Shown piece after piece: positions 12,401 to 24,643 of a stretch of DNA of 64,000 bases. Location of the stretch: the NCBI GenBank assembly GCA_037176725.1, contig JAZBRS010000037.1, positions 13,100,001 through 13,164,000 on the forward strand. The letters are read 5' to 3'. The notes beneath the pieces were generated by a model, which saw only the letters and a program-made list of their open reading frames with translations, made no database searches and was not told where the DNA came from. The DNA is from Posidonia oceanica. Taxonomy: Eukaryota > Streptophyta > Magnoliopsida > Alismatales > Posidoniaceae. The position numbers and the translations under genes were made by a program. Numbering within the stretch: position 1 is the stretch's first letter; each line of letters begins with the position of its first letter.

Positions 12401-15400
12401 AAAAGGAAAAGGGCTTGTCCTTGCCCAAGGAAACAGGCAGGAGGGTAAGAAGAAAGAAGCTTGTCCTCACCCGAGGAAGCAAGCGAGCGGGACTCCGTCC
12501 ACACAAAGCAGAGTCACGCGAAAAGAAAAAAGGCTTGTCCTCGCCTGAGGAAGCAAGCAGAAATGGAAAAAGGCTTGTCCTCGCTCAAGGAAGCAAGCTG
12601 GAAGAGAAAGGAGGAGGGCAAGCGTGGGCATCGTCCACACGAAGCGAAGCCACGCAAGGGCTGATTTTCGCACGAGGATACAGGGCAGGACTCCGAGCAT
12701 ACGGGGTACGATAAGAACTTGTCCTCGCCCAAGGAAGCAAGCAAGAAAAGGGAAAAGGCTTGTCCTCGCCCGAGGAAACAAGCAGGAGGGGAAGGAGAAA
12801 GTGGCTTGTCCTCGCGTGGGGAAGCAAGCGAGTAGGACTCTGTCCGCACGGAGCGGAGCCACGCGAAACGGAAAAAGACTTGTCCTCGCCTGAGGAAGTA
12901 AGCAAGAACGGAAAAAGGCTTGTCCTCGCCTGTGGAAGCAAGCAGGAAAAGAATGGGGGTTGGCAAGCGTGGGCATCATCCCTACGAAGGGAGGCCACGC
13001 AAAGGCTGATCCACGCACGAGGATACAAGACAGGACTCCGAGCATACGGGGTCCAAGAAGAGCTTGTCCTCGCCCGAGGAAGCAAGCACGGTCTCCGTGC
13101 AGACGAAGACTACAAAGGCTTGTCCTCGCCCGAGGAAGCAAGCAGGGGATTCCGCACGGACAGTATCCGATGGGGGCTTACCCTTGCCCGAGGAAGCAAG
13201 CAGCCGTCTTATCCTCGCCTGAGGAGACAGACAAGGAACTTCGTCCGCAGGGAGCGAAGTCACCCAGGGGGCTCGTCCCCGGCCAGGGAAATGAGCGGGC
13301 CTGATCCACGCCCGAGGAAACAAGAGGGACTTCGTCCGCATGGAGCGAAGTCACAGGGGGCTTGTCCTCGCCCAAGGAAGCAAGTGGAAGAAAGGAATAG
13401 GACTTGTCATCGCCAGAGGAAGCAAGCAGGAGGGGAAGGAGAAAGAGGCTTGTCCTTGCCCGAGGAAGCAAGCGAGCGGGACTCCATCCGGACGAAGCGG
13501 AGTCACGCGAAAAGGAAAAAGGCTAGTCCTCGCCTGAGGAAGCAAGCAAAAAAGGAAAAAGGCTTGTCCTCGCCTGTGGAAACAAGCAAGATGAGAAGAT
13601 GAAAGAAGCTTGTCCTCGCCGGAGAAAGCATGCGAGCGGAACTCCGTCCGCACGTAGCGGAGTCACGTGAAAAGAAAAAAGGCTAGTCTTCGCCCGAGGA
13701 AGCAAGCAGAAAAGGAAAAAGGCTTGTCCATGCCTGAGGAAGCAAGCAGGAAAAGAAAGGAGGTGGGAAAGCATGGGCATCGTCCACACGGAGCGAAGCC
13801 ACACAAGGGCTGATCCTCGCACGAGGATATAAGGCAGAACTCCGACCAAACGGGGTTCAAGATGAGCTTGTCCTCGCCCGAGGAAGCAAGCAAGAAAAGG
13901 AAAAAGGCATGTCCTCGCCCAAGGAAACAAGCAGGAGGGGAAGGAGAAAGGGGCTTGTCCTCGCCCGAGGAAGCAAGCGAGCGGGAATCCGTCCGCACGG
14001 AGCGGAGCCATGCGAAAAGGAAAAAGACTTGTTCTCGCCCGAGGAAGTAAGCAGGAAAAGAAAGGGGGTAAGCAAGTGTGGGCATCGTCCGCACGGAGTG
14101 AGGCCATGCAGGGGCTGACCCTCGCACGAGGATATAGGGCAGGACTCTGAGCATACGGGGTCCGAGAAGAGCTTGTCCTCGCCCGAGGAAGCAAGCGCGG
14201 TCTCCGTACGGAAGGAGACAGCAAAGGCTTGTCCTCGCCCGAGGAAGCAAGCTGGGGATTCCGTGTAGACGGAATCCGAAAGGGGCTTGTCCACGCCCAA
14301 GGAAACAAGCAGTAGTCTGATCCTCGCCCGAGGAGACAGACAGGGAAATCGTCCGCACGGAGCAAAGTCACCTAGGGGGCTCGTCCTCGACCAGGGAAAC
14401 GAGTGGGCCTGATCCTCGCCCGAGGAAACAGGTGGGACTTTGTCCGCATGGAGTGAAGTCGCAGGGGGCTTGCCCTCGCCAGAGGAAGCATGCAAAAAAA
14501 AGGAAACGGACTTGTCCTCGCCCAAGGAAGCAAGCAGGAGGGGAAGGAGAAAGTTGCTTGTCCTCGCCCGAGGAAGCAAGCGAGTGGGACTCCGTCTGCA
14601 TGGCACAGAGTCACGTGAAAAGCAAAAAGGCTTGTCCTCACCCGTGGAAGCAAGCAAAAAAGGAACAAGGCTTGTCCTCGCTCGAGGAAGCAAGCAGGAA
14701 GATATTGGAGGAGGGCAAGCGTGGGCATCGTCCGCACGGAGCGAAGGCACGCAAGGACTGATCCTCACACGAGGATACAGGGCAGGACTCCGAACATACG
14801 GGGTACGAGAAGAGCTTGTTGTCGCCCGAGGAAGAAAGCAAGAAAAGAAAAAGACTTGTCCTCGCCCGAGGAAATAAGCAGGAGGGGAAGAAGAAAGAAG
14901 CTTGTCCTTGCCCGAGGATGCGTTGCGAGCGGGACTCCGTCCGCACGGAGCGGTGTCACGCAAAAAGGAAAAGGGCTTGTCCTTGCTCGAGGAAGCAAGC
15001 AGCAGTCTGATCCTCACATGAGGAGACAGACAGCGAACTTCGTCCGCACGGAGCGAAGTCACCCAGTGGGCTCGTCCCCGGTCGGGGAAACGAGCGGGCC
15101 TGATCCTCCCCCGGGAAACCGGAGGGACTTCGTCCGCACGGAGAGAAGTCGCAGGGGGCTTGTCCTCACCAGAGAAAGCAAGCAGAAAAAAGGAAAAGGA
15201 CAAGTCCTCGCCCGAAGAAGCAAACAGGAGGGGAAGGAGAAAGAGGCTTGTCCTCACGCGAGGAAGCTAACGAGCGGGACTCCGTCCGCACGAAGCGGAG
15301 TCACGCAAAACGGAAAAAGGCTTGTCCTTGCCTGAGGAAGCAAGCAAAAAAGGAAAAGGGCTTGTCCTTGCTCGAGGAAACAAGCAGGACGGGAAGAAGA

Positions 15401-18400
15401 AAGAAGCTTGTCCTCGCCCGAGGAAGCAAGCGAGCGGGACTCCGTCCACACAAAGCGGAGTCACGTGAAAAGAAAAAAGGCTTGTCCTCGCCCGAGGAAG
15501 CAAGCAAAAAAGGAAAAAGGCTTGTTCTCGCCCAAGCAAGCAAGCAGGAAGAGAAAGGAGGAGGGCAAGCGTGGGCATCGTCCACACGGAGCGAAGCCAC
15601 GCAAGGGCTGATTCTCACACGAGGATACCGGGCAAGACTCCAAACATACGGGGTCCGAGAAGAACTTGTCCTCGCGCAACGAAGCAAGCAAGAAAAGGAA
15701 AAAGGCTTGTCCTCGTCCGAGGAAACAAGCAGGAGGAGAAGGAGAAAGAGGCTTGTCCTCGCACGAGAAAGCAAGTGAGCGGGACTTCGTTTGCATGGAG
15801 CGGAGCCACGTGAAAAGGAAAAAGGCTTGTCCTCGCCCGAGGAAGCAAGCAAGAAAGGAAAAACGCTTGTCCTCGCCTGAGGAAGCAAGAAGGAAAAGAA
15901 AGGGGGTAGGCAAGCGTGGGCATCGTCCGCACACAGCGAGGCCACGCAAAGGCTGATCCTCGCACGAGGATACAGGGCTGGACTCTTAGCATACGGGGTC
16001 CGAGAAGAGCTTGTCCTCGCTCGAGGAAGCAAGTGCGGTCTCCGTGCAGACGGAGACGACGAAGGCTTGTCCTCGATCGAGGAAACAAGCGGGGGTTTCC
16101 ACGTGGACAGAATCCGAAAGGGGCTTATCCCCACTTGAGGAAGCAAGCAGCAGTCTTATCCTCGCCCGAGGAGATAGATAGGGAACTTCGTCCGCACGAA
16201 GCGAAGTCACCCAAGGGGCTCGTCCCCGGTCGGGGAAACGAGCGGGCCTAATCCACGCCCGAGGAAACAGGAGGGACTTCGTCTGCATGAAGTGGAGTCG
16301 CCGGGTGATTGTCCTCGCCCAAGAAAGCAAGTTGAAAAAAGGAATAGGACTTGTCCTCGCCTAAGGAAGCAAGCCAGATGGGAAGGAGAAAGAGGCCGTC
16401 CTCGCCTGAGGAAGCAAGCGAGCAGGACTCCGTCCGCATGAAGCAGAGTCACGCGAAAAGGAAAAAGGCTTGTCCACACCCAAGGAAGCAAGCAAAAAAG
16501 GAAAAGGGCTTTACTCGCTCGAGGAAGCAAGCAGGAAGATAAAGGAGGAGGGCAAGCGTGGACATCGTCCGCACGGAGCGAAGCCACGCAAGGACGGATC
16601 CTTGCACGAGGATACACGATAGGCCTCCGAGCATTCGGGGTCCAGGAAGAGCTTGTCTTCGCCCGAGGAAGCAAGCAAGAAAAGAAAAAAGACATGTCCT
16701 CGCCCGAGGAAACAAGCAGGTGGGGAAGAAGAAAGAAGCTTGTCCTCGCCCGAGGATGCAAGCGGGCGGGACTCCGTCCGCACAGAGCGGAGTCACGCGA
16801 AAAGGAAAAAGGCTTGTCCTCGCTCGAGGAAGCAAGTAGCAGTCTGATCCTCGCCTGAGGAGACAGACAGGGAACTTCGTCCGCACGGAGCGAAGTCACC
16901 CAGGGGGCTCGTCGCTGGTCGGGGAAACGAGCGGGCCTGATCCTCCCCCTGGAAATAGGAGGGACTTCGTCTGCATGGAGCGAAGTCGTAGGGGGCTTAT
17001 CCTCACCAGAGGAGGCAAACAGATAAAAGGAAAAGGACTAGTCCTCGCTCGAAGAAGCAAGTAGGAGGCGAAGGAGAAATTGGCTTGTCCTCGCCCGAGG
17101 AAGCAAGCAAGCTGGACTCCGTCCACACGGAGCGGAGTCACACGAAAGGGAGAAAGACTTGTCCTTGCCTGAGGAAGCAAGCAAAAATGGAAAAGGCTTG
17201 TCCTTGCCCGAGGAAACAAGCTGGAGGGGAAGAAGAAAGAAGCTTGTCCTCGTTCGAGGAAGCAAGCGAGCGGGACTCCGTCCACACAAGGTGGAGTCAC
17301 GCGAAAAGAAAAAAGGCTTGTCCTCACCCAAGGAAGCAAGCAAAAAAGGAAGAAGGCTTGTCCTCGCCCAAGGAAGCAAGCAGGAAGAGAAAGGAAGAGG
17401 GCAAGCGTGGGCATCGTCCACTCGGAGCGAAGCCACGCAAGGGCTGATTCTTGCACGAGGATATAGGGCAGGACTCCGAGCAAATGGGATCCGAGAAGAA
17501 CTTGTCCTCGCCGAAGGAAGCAAGCAAGAAAAGGAAAAAGGCTTGTCCTCGCCCGAGGAAACAAGCAGGAGGGGAAGGAGAAAGAGGCTTGTCCTCACGC
17601 GAGGAAGCAAGCGAGCGGGACACCGTCCGCACGGAGCAGAGCCACGTGAAAAGGAAAAAGGCTTGTCCTCGCCCGAGGAAGCTAGCAAGAAAGGGAAAAG
17701 GCTTGTCCTCACCTGAGGAAGCAAGCAGGAAAAGAAAGGGGGTAGGCAAGCGTGGGCAACGTCTGCACGTAGCGAGGCCACGCAAAGGCTGATCCTCACA
17801 CGAGGATACAGGGCAGGACACTGAGCATACAGGGTCCGAGAAGAGCCTGTCCTCGCCCGAGGCAGCAAGCGCGGTCTCCGTGCAGATAGAGACGGCAAAG
17901 ACTTGTCCTCGCCTCTGGAAGCAAGTGGGGGATTCCGCACGGATAGAAACCGAAGGGGGCTTATCCTCGCCCGAGGAAGCAAGCAGCAGTCTTATCCTCG
18001 CCTAAGGAGACAGACAGGGAACTTCGTCCTGCACGGAGCGAAGTCACCCAGGGGGCTCGTCCCTGATCGGGGAAATGAGCGGGCCTGATCCACACCCTAG
18101 GAAACAGGAGGGACTTCGTCCGCACGAAGCATAGTCGCAGGGGGATTGTCCTTGCCCACGGAAGCAAGTTGAAAAAAGGAATAGGACTTGTCCTCGCCCG
18201 AGGAAGCAAGTTGGAGGGGAAGGAGAAAGAGGCTTGTCCTCGCCCGAGGAAGCAAGCGAGCGGGACTCCGTCCGCACGAAGTGGAGTCACGCGAAAGGGA
18301 AAAAGGCTTGTCCTCGCCCGAGGATGCAAGCAAAAAAGGAAAAAGGCTTGTCCTCGCTTGAGGAAGCCAACAGGAAGATAAAGGAGGAGGGCAAGCATGG

Positions 18401-18896
18401 GCATCGTCTGCACAGAGCGAAGCCTTGCAAGGACTCATCCTCGAACGAGGATACAGGGCGGGACTCCAAGCATACGTGGTTCGAGAAGAGCATGTCGTCG
18501 CCTAAGGAAGCAAGCAAGAAAAGAAAAGGACTTGTCCTCGCCCGAGGAAACAAGCGGGTGGGGAAGAAGAAAGAAGCTTGTCCTCGCCCGTGGATGCAAG
18601 CGAGCAGGACTCCGTCCGCACGGAGCGGAGTCACGCGAAAAGGAAAAAGGCTTGTCCTCGCTTGAGGAAGCAGGTAGCAGTCTGATCCTCGCCCGAGGAG
18701 ACAGACAGGGAACCTCGTCCGCATAGAGCGAAGTCACCCAGGGGGCTCGTCCCCGGTCGGGGAAACGAGTGGGCCTGATCGTCTCCCTGGAAACAGGAGG
18801 GACTTCGTCAGCACGGAGTGAAGTCGCAGGGGGCTTGTGCTCGCCCGAGGAAGCAAGCAGAAAAAAAGGAAAAGGACTAGTCCTCGCCCGAAGAAG

Positions 18897-18901
18897 CAAG
18901 T
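18897..18901. other. Candidate target-site duplication left of element A (CAAGT)
   Basis: These five bases of the palindrome array directly abut the TGTAG terminus of element A's LTR. Ty3/gypsy insertion normally makes a 5-bp duplication. The partner copy would lie beyond element A's 5' LTR, outside this window, so this is only a candidate. Confidence 0.45.
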
Positions 18902-19184
18902 TGTAGTAGTCCCAATCAGAATCAGGCTTACTATTAGCGGTGAGGTCCGAGGAGGAGGGCTCAACTCGAACATACTTAAAACAGAGGAGAAAAGATAAGA
19001 AAAGAAGAAGAAAAGACAATTCAGAGTCGCCATCGTGTCCATTATCGGGAGACAATGAAAATCGGGGAAATGTGTGGATTAACATGCAAAACCAAGCAAG
19101 AAATGCAAAGCAAAGCAATGTAAAGGAAAACAAATGCAAATGAATGCAAATGAGATGACTCATGCCTAGGATAAGGGCAATATG

Positions 19185-19260
19185 GTCATTGCGGGCCAAA
19201 AGACTGGGCAAAGACTCCTGTTACGTGCGAGGAAGGTGTTAGGCACCCCCGACACGCCCA
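19185..19260 (-). promoter_or_regulatory. Conserved U5 segment with palindrome GGTGTTAGGCACC
   Basis: This block is almost identical in all three LTRs of the window (also 44755-44830 and 52855-52945), although surrounding LTR sequence has diverged. It contains GGTG/CACC arms around TTAGG, and downstream on the LTR strand ACGTAACAGGAGTCC. Similar TGCCTAACACC segments occur near the 3' end of Ogre-type LTRs. A role in RNA processing or priming is inference. Confidence 0.55.
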
Positions 19261-19569
19261 AGAATCGGTCTTTCTAGGCTTACGCTCGCATACGCAGGGA
19301 AATACAGGTTTGAATGCCTAAATGCCAATGAATGCCTAAATGAATGCACATAGGTGTGCTCTAAGTGGTGGGATGCAATGCAGGAAAGTAAACGTGTAGT
19401 CTAAGTGCTCAGCAACGTTGTCTGTGTTCCGAACCGGGCGAAACCTGGCTCGTGAGAACTCCAGACAGTAAGCATCACTGCCCTATATGCAAATGCAAGC
19501 GGAAAAGCAAAATGACGGTAAAACCAAGCAATGCAGGCGACATGCAAGAGAAAACAGCGTAAAACACAT

Positions 19570-19835
19570 GAGACGATGCAAGAAACGAGAGGAGCACATA
19601 AAACAGTGCAAGAAGATAAGATCGGCACGCAAAACGGTGCCAAAAGCGAAGTGGGCACGCAAAACGGTGTCAAAGACAAAGCGGGCACGCAAAACGGTGC
19701 CAAAAGCGAAGCGGGCATGCAAAACGGTGCCAAAGACAAAGCGGGCACGCAAAACGGTGCCAAAAACAAAGCGAGCACGCGAAATGGTGCCAAAAGCGAA
19801 GCGGGCACGCAAAACGGTGCCAAAAGCGGCGGAAC
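19570..19835 (-). repeat. 30-bp tandem repeat in the LTR (about 8 copies)
   Basis: Unit on the plus strand: variants of CAAAACGGTGCCAAAAGC plus GAAGCGGGCACG. The 30-bp period is divisible by three, which yields spurious decapeptide frames. The same repeat is longer in LTR B (43885-44475) and shorter in LTR C (53255-53480), and explains much of the LTR length difference. Confidence 0.85.
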
Positions 19836-20287
19836 AAAACCTCAGCAAAACCATGCAGATGCAAATGCAAAGAGAGAGGATAAGAAAAGAGAAAGGAGAA
19901 GCAAACAGTGCGTGTGTGAGAACAGACACTGTTTAAGGGCCACGCAGAGTAGGTGTGAAGACCTACAATGGGGAAAATGAGCAAGTGGAGGGATTGCCAC
20001 CACTTTGTGACTGTTTCTCACTAAACCGCCCCACGATGTGTCTCGCACGCTGCCCAGAGCTCGCGACGCGATCGGATAGTGGAAAAGGGGGAAGAAAGTC
20101 ACAATAAGTGGTGAATCCAGGGGAAACGCAACACAAAACACTTGGGAATACGCGAAAGGGGGAGCAGAATTGAAAGATAAGAAGAGGAAGTCATATTCTA
20201 CATGATTGAGGAAACAAAAAGCGAAAACGATGCATGCAATGCAAATGGTATGCAAATGAATGCTGTGCAGGGGTTCAGAAGGACGTA

Positions 20288-20503
20288 CTTGGGAAATCTG
20301 AAACCTGATCTGAGATCTGCTTGGTCCATGCTGAAGAGCGCTCCGCCGGGGTCGTCTAGGTAGCTTAGTTGAGAAGATCCAACGGTCGGATTGGAAGATA
20401 TCCCAGCTTCAAGGCAGAGGGGCCAGAACAGGGGAGAAGAATAGATCTAAGTGTACAGGAGGTCCTAGGGGTGTGCAAAACAGGTCCTCCCATGTAAATG
20501 GAG
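20288..20503 (-). other. Exon-2-like block of LTR A (216 bp)
   Basis: On the minus strand it is preceded by the acceptor-like TTCCTAG and is strongly conserved with 43222-43436 (LTR B) and 53937-54149 (LTR C), which have nearly identical lengths (216, 215, 213). B and C end in good donors (AAG/GTAAGT and CAG/GTATGT). In A the site reads AAG/TACGTC and looks broken by a one-base loss. Transcription and splicing are inferred from conservation only. Confidence 0.45.
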
Positions 20504-21935
20504 CTAGGAATATTTAAGTGTGTGCAAAGGATGCCAAAAACTAGAATGCATGAGTGCAATGCATGCAAAATGCAAGAAAAGGCTTAAGGGTGATTTTTCA
20601 GAAAATTGGGGGCTTAAATGCAATTTTTGAAAGGATAGGGGTCTAAATGCAAGGTTTTGAAAAGTTTGGGGCTTTTATGCAAGGATTTTGAAAAAAGGAG
20701 GGTCTGCATGCAATTTTACAAAAGTCAGGGTTTAAAATGCAATTTTCCAAGATGAGCATGCATCAGGACAAGCTTTGAAACCATGTGGCAGTTTAGAATG
20801 CAACTTTGAAATCATTAGGGTCCAAGATGCAATTTTTCCAGCAAAACAAGGGTCTAGTGGGTCTGGGAATGCAGATGGGGGACCTATATGCAATTTTCCA
20901 AACATGTGGGGGCTAAAATGTAATTTTATAAGCAAAATATGCATTTAAATGATTTTTATAAGCATGCAGAGTACCTATGTGCAATTTTCAAATCATGCAG
21001 GGTCAAAAATGCAATTTTATAAGCAAAATATGCATTTAAATGACTACTGTGCATTGAGGAAGGACCTATATGCAAAAATCAAAAAACATGGGGGAAAAAA
21101 TGCAATGCAACAAGCAAAAATTGAAAAATAAAAGCTAAGTTAATAGGACAGAGGACTAAATTGCAATTATAGAAAACAGTAAGGACCTAAAATGCAATTT
21201 TATATGGCAAACTTAGAGCATTAAATCAAATTAATCAACTGCAGGACTAACATGCAATAATCAAAAGTTGGAGGGCCAGAATCAAATTTATTACTGAAGG
21301 AAAGCACAGTAAAAGGACTGTCATGCAAATAAAAAGAACTACACATTTTTCATGCAATTTTATATGGTTTTAATTCAGAAATAAACAGATTTAATCAAAT
21401 AAAGGACCTGAACGCAAATAAGCAAGAACTGAGACCAAAAAATGCAATATTTGGTAAAATAACCAAGGTAACAGGAAATAAATGCACAGTGAAATGGCCG
21501 ACGGCCATGGACACTGTAGCAAAAGCTTCCAGTGTCCTTGAACGCCGGCACAGGGAGGCTGGAGCTGCGCAAACCGGCGGGAAGGCTTCACCTGGACCTG
21601 ACGAAGCTCGGGCGACGTCCGGCGAGGTTCGACGCTGGCTGGAGCGAACCGGAGAGGTCACCAGAGGTCTGCAAACCTTCTCAGGCGCAGTCCGGGCGGA
21701 CGAGGCGGCGTCGGTGCGGTCTGAAGGCTGGAGCATGCTTTTGGGGCCCGTGCGGAGCGGAGACAGCTGCTGGAGCGACGTTCTGCTGACCGGAGTGGCG
21801 GGACGTACTGTGAAGCTCGCCGGAGAAGACGATGCGGACCCAGCATTGACCTGGCGCAGGAGAGAGGGAATCCCTAGGCTAAGAGGCGGAGAAGCGAGAG
21901 AGGATGGAGACTAATCTACGGGTGAAGAAAGCTAC
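20504..21935 (-). other. Intron-1-like AT-rich stretch of LTR A with TGCAAT phrase repeats
   Basis: The stretch is about 1.43 kb, U-rich on the element strand as plant introns are, and bounded by donor-like GGTAGC (after AACAG) and acceptor-like CCTAG. Between about 20570 and 21480 it is an irregular string of phrases such as AAATGCAATTTT and GGACCTA at spacings of roughly 40 to 60 bp. The same phrase style fills the equivalent part of LTR B and LTR C. No coding sequence is seen. Confidence 0.45.
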
Positions 21936-22730
21936 CTGTTTCCGTGGCTGAGGAGTCCCCCCGACGTTGGTCGACTTTGCAGAAGGCGGTGAGCTCGGTC
22001 TGGCTGCTGCGGGCGTCGTCTGCTGCTCGCGAGGATCGGAGTCGCTTCCACGGAGCCCTCCGGTGCTTCCCAGATGCTTGGCCGCGAGCTTTGAAGACTG
22101 GTGGATGGATTTGGAATTTTTGGGTGCACAGAGACAGCCGGAGACTGGGGGAGGTGTCCACTGCCCCTCAGGCTGGATGGGAGCTGCCGGTGAACTTTTG
22201 GGGGCTGGGTGAATGTCTCTGGATGGTTAGCTTAGGTTGTGGTGGACTGTAGGTGAGGTTTGTAGATGGGGTGACTTTCTGGCAGAGAGAGGTCACAGGT
22301 GTTTGTAGTGCTGGTCTGGGCCTGTGAGGGGGGAGAAGGCTGGGGTTCTGGTGGCCTGAGATGGTGGTGTTCTGGTGAGGAAGTGGGAGAAGTTTGGATG
22401 GATTTGGGGCTCAGTAGAGGTGGCAATTTTGGAAGAAGTGGCGTTGGGTTGCTGCTGAGAATTTCTGGTGGAACTGGGGGTGATTCTGGGGTGGAAAGGC
22501 TGAGGAATGGAGGGGGAAGGGTATTGGTGTTCTGGATGTGTTCGGGGGATGAAAATGCAAGGGATTGGATGGCTGGAATGGGCTTGGTTTCAGAGGAAGA
22601 GGAGGGTGAAATGCTGCTGGTTTCAGAGGAAGAGGAAGGAGTTTTTGCTGGGGAATTCTCTCTGAATTTCTTAGCTCTCTCTCTTGGATCACCAAAGGCC
22701 TGGAAGGAGGAGAAGACTGGAGGTTTTTAA
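21936..22730 (-). promoter_or_regulatory. TATA-like box and exon-1-like leader of LTR A
   Basis: The minus strand has CTTAAAAACC at the block's upstream edge (22724-22730). About 790 bp of GC-rich, Pro/Ser-coding-like sequence follows and ends in AACAG/GTAGC at 21936/21935. The TATA-to-donor distance is matched in LTR B (40996-41791) and LTR C (about 56316-55510). Reading frames inside are not conserved between LTRs, so this is read as an untranslated leader. The true start site is unknown. Confidence 0.45.
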
Positions 22731-24643
22731 GCAGAGGAGGAAGCTACTGGGCACGTTGTGGATTTTTGAAATCCCACCAGCGCCGAACACTGCAGCTGAT
22801 GGAGGCGAGCGGCGAGGGAGACGGGCAGTAAATGCTCTCCCGGAGGATCCGCTGAGAGACGAGAGAGGAGAAGCGAGGCTGTAGGTGATTTGACGGAGGG
22901 GGAAGACTCGAATTCAAATGGTGGGAGGGAGTGCTGTTGGCTTCGCGGGAGAAGAGAAGAAGAACTGAAGGAAGAATGAAAGAAGGGCGGAGGAGGAAGG
23001 AAGCAGACCGCGGGCCGGGCCGCGAGCTGAAAAAAAAGAAAAAGAAAGAAAGAAAAGAAAGACGGGGGTGGAAGGGGCCGGACTGGGCCCAGCAGGAGAA
23101 AAGGAAGAAAAGAAAGATAGGAAGAAAGAGAGAAATGGAAGGGAAAGAGAGGAGAAATAAATTGGATAAAAATAAAATAAAAATGGGTAAAATTATTAGA
23201 GTGATTGTATTTTAAGTTAGGACCTTGATTAAATTTTTTAATGACTGTTTTTGGTTGGTTAATCAGGTTTAGAGGGATTTTGGGTTTGATTAGGGTTTTA
23301 AGGGTTTTCTTTGTTTTTGATCTGTTTTTTACTTTGATTAAATGTTTGTCAAGCCTTTTAAGTTGTTTTTTTTTTCATTATGTTTTTCTTGTTAAGTACT
23401 TGGGATGTTAATTAGGATTTTTTTAAAGTTTGTTTTTAGATTAATTAGAGTGAGTTTTGGCTTTTGATTTTAGTCTTTTAGGATTCTTCTTAGGTCTTCT
23501 TTGAATTATATTCTTGTTAAGTTCTCTTGATGTTTTTTAGTTAAGTTTCTCTTATTTAATTAAGTGTTTTTAAGTCTTTAGTTGTTTCTCTCCTCTCTTT
23601 TTTTTGGTTAAGTTTTTAAATTGCTCCTCTTAGATTTGTTAAGTTAAGTTTTTCATTAATTATTTGTCTTAGTGTCTTTAATTGTTTTACTTCTTCTTAG
23701 GGTTTGCTTTTGATTATTTTTGATAGGGTCTTCACTTTTGGTTGGTTTTGATTGCATTTTAGTTTTTCCCTTGATTTTACAGCATTCTCTTTTGGTTTGT
23801 TTTGCATTTTTTAGCTTGCATTCTTGGTTTTCCATTTTAGCTAGATTTAGTTGGGTTTAGGTTTTTAATTGTTTGCTTAATATTTTTAATTATTTTTCTT
23901 AGGGTTTCGATTTGTTTTCCTTTTGTTTTAAAGTTTTTAGAGGTTTTTAAAGATTTTTTAGGGACTTAGCGAAAGAAAGAAAAAGAAAAGGAGAAGGAAG
24001 AAGAAAAGGGAAAAAAGGAGGAATAAAAGGGAAAGAGAGGAGTTGAAAGAAAATAATTTTTTGAAAGTCAAGGAAATTGCTAAAAATAAGATAAAAATAG
24101 GAATAAGATTGAGAAGAGATAGATGCACAAGGGGGGCCCACAGCCAGGCAAGAAAAAAGGAGAGAAGGGGATGAAAAGAAGGAGGATAATCAGGAGAGAG
24201 AGAGGAGAGAGAAAAGAATAATCCTGGAGAGAGAAAACGATAATTTTGGTAAATAGAGGGTTTAAAGGTTTTGAAAAGGGGTGAAAATTGGGGAATGTGT
24301 AGCCTAGGGTCTCTAGTGTTGGTTCTAGGGCTTTCGTTTAGTTTTGAGAAAGTTTTGGAAGGGTTTTGAGGTGTAGGAAAAGGGTAGTTTTACCTAGGTT
24401 TTCTATGGTTTTTGCGAATGGTTTTGGGTTGAAAATTTCTAAGTGTTTGGGTAGGTTTGCTAAGTAGGGAGTGATGGGTTTTCCTATGGTTTTTGGGTAA
24501 GTTTTGGGTTTGGGAAATAGGTGTAGGCTTAGGTCAAGTTTAGGCTTGTTTTGAAGAGAAAGATGAAAAAGGTTGTGGTAGTTTTGACCTAGGTTTAGAT
24601 CCAGAAGTCACCAGAAGGTCCCAATTGGTTCAGGCCTGTCAAA
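22731..24643 (-). other. U3 of LTR A: low-complexity, no gene seen
   Basis: About 1.9 kb. From 22900 to 23150 the plus strand is purine-rich. From 23200 to 23950 it is T-rich with scattered GGGTTT and TTAGGG-like words. From 23950 to 24250 it is again purine-rich with GAGAGAGAGG, and the last 350 bp is a conserved LTR start. The same succession is seen in LTR B and LTR C. The TTAGGG-like words are isolated, not telomeric arrays. Confidence 0.6.

Larger units (their letters stand above)
1..18901. repeat. GC-rich nested-palindrome array, block 1
   Basis: The whole stretch is a diverged array of short imperfect palindromes separated by purine-only spacers such as GGAAAAAGG. The commonest unit has arms GCTTG and CAAGC around the core TCCTCGCCCGAGGA, with a two-base bulge on the 3' side. 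Other units keep the same design with different arms and cores: GACTTCG/CGAAGTC around TCCGCACGGA, GTCTG/CAGAC, GCTCG/CGAGC around TCCCC/GGGGA, GGATTCCG/CGGAATCC, GTCTCC/GGAGAC. At least ten hairpin kinds follow each other in a roughly fixed order. A marker hairpin starting GTGGGCATC recurs about 30 times at spacings near 345, 640 or 850 bp. Long open frames on both strands are by-products of stop-poor repeats. No promoter, gene or LTR is seen. The same repeat in the same orientation fills 26008-30745 inside element A, so this block probably derives from the 3' UTR of a related element. It may now be a satellite or may still lie inside an older element. Confidence 0.9.

Noticed and set aside
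1..18901. Many long open frames on both strands (up to 466 codons, with recurring ASSGEDKPFSF-, LPRARTSLFPF- and CFLGRGQAFF-like words)
   Set aside because: They are the three frames of the same stop-poor palindrome repeat, overlap each other on both strands, and have no conserved start or domain.
1..18901. CRISPR-like array of palindromic repeats
   Set aside because: Plant retrotransposon context, diverged repeats, purine-rich low-complexity spacers and no cas genes.
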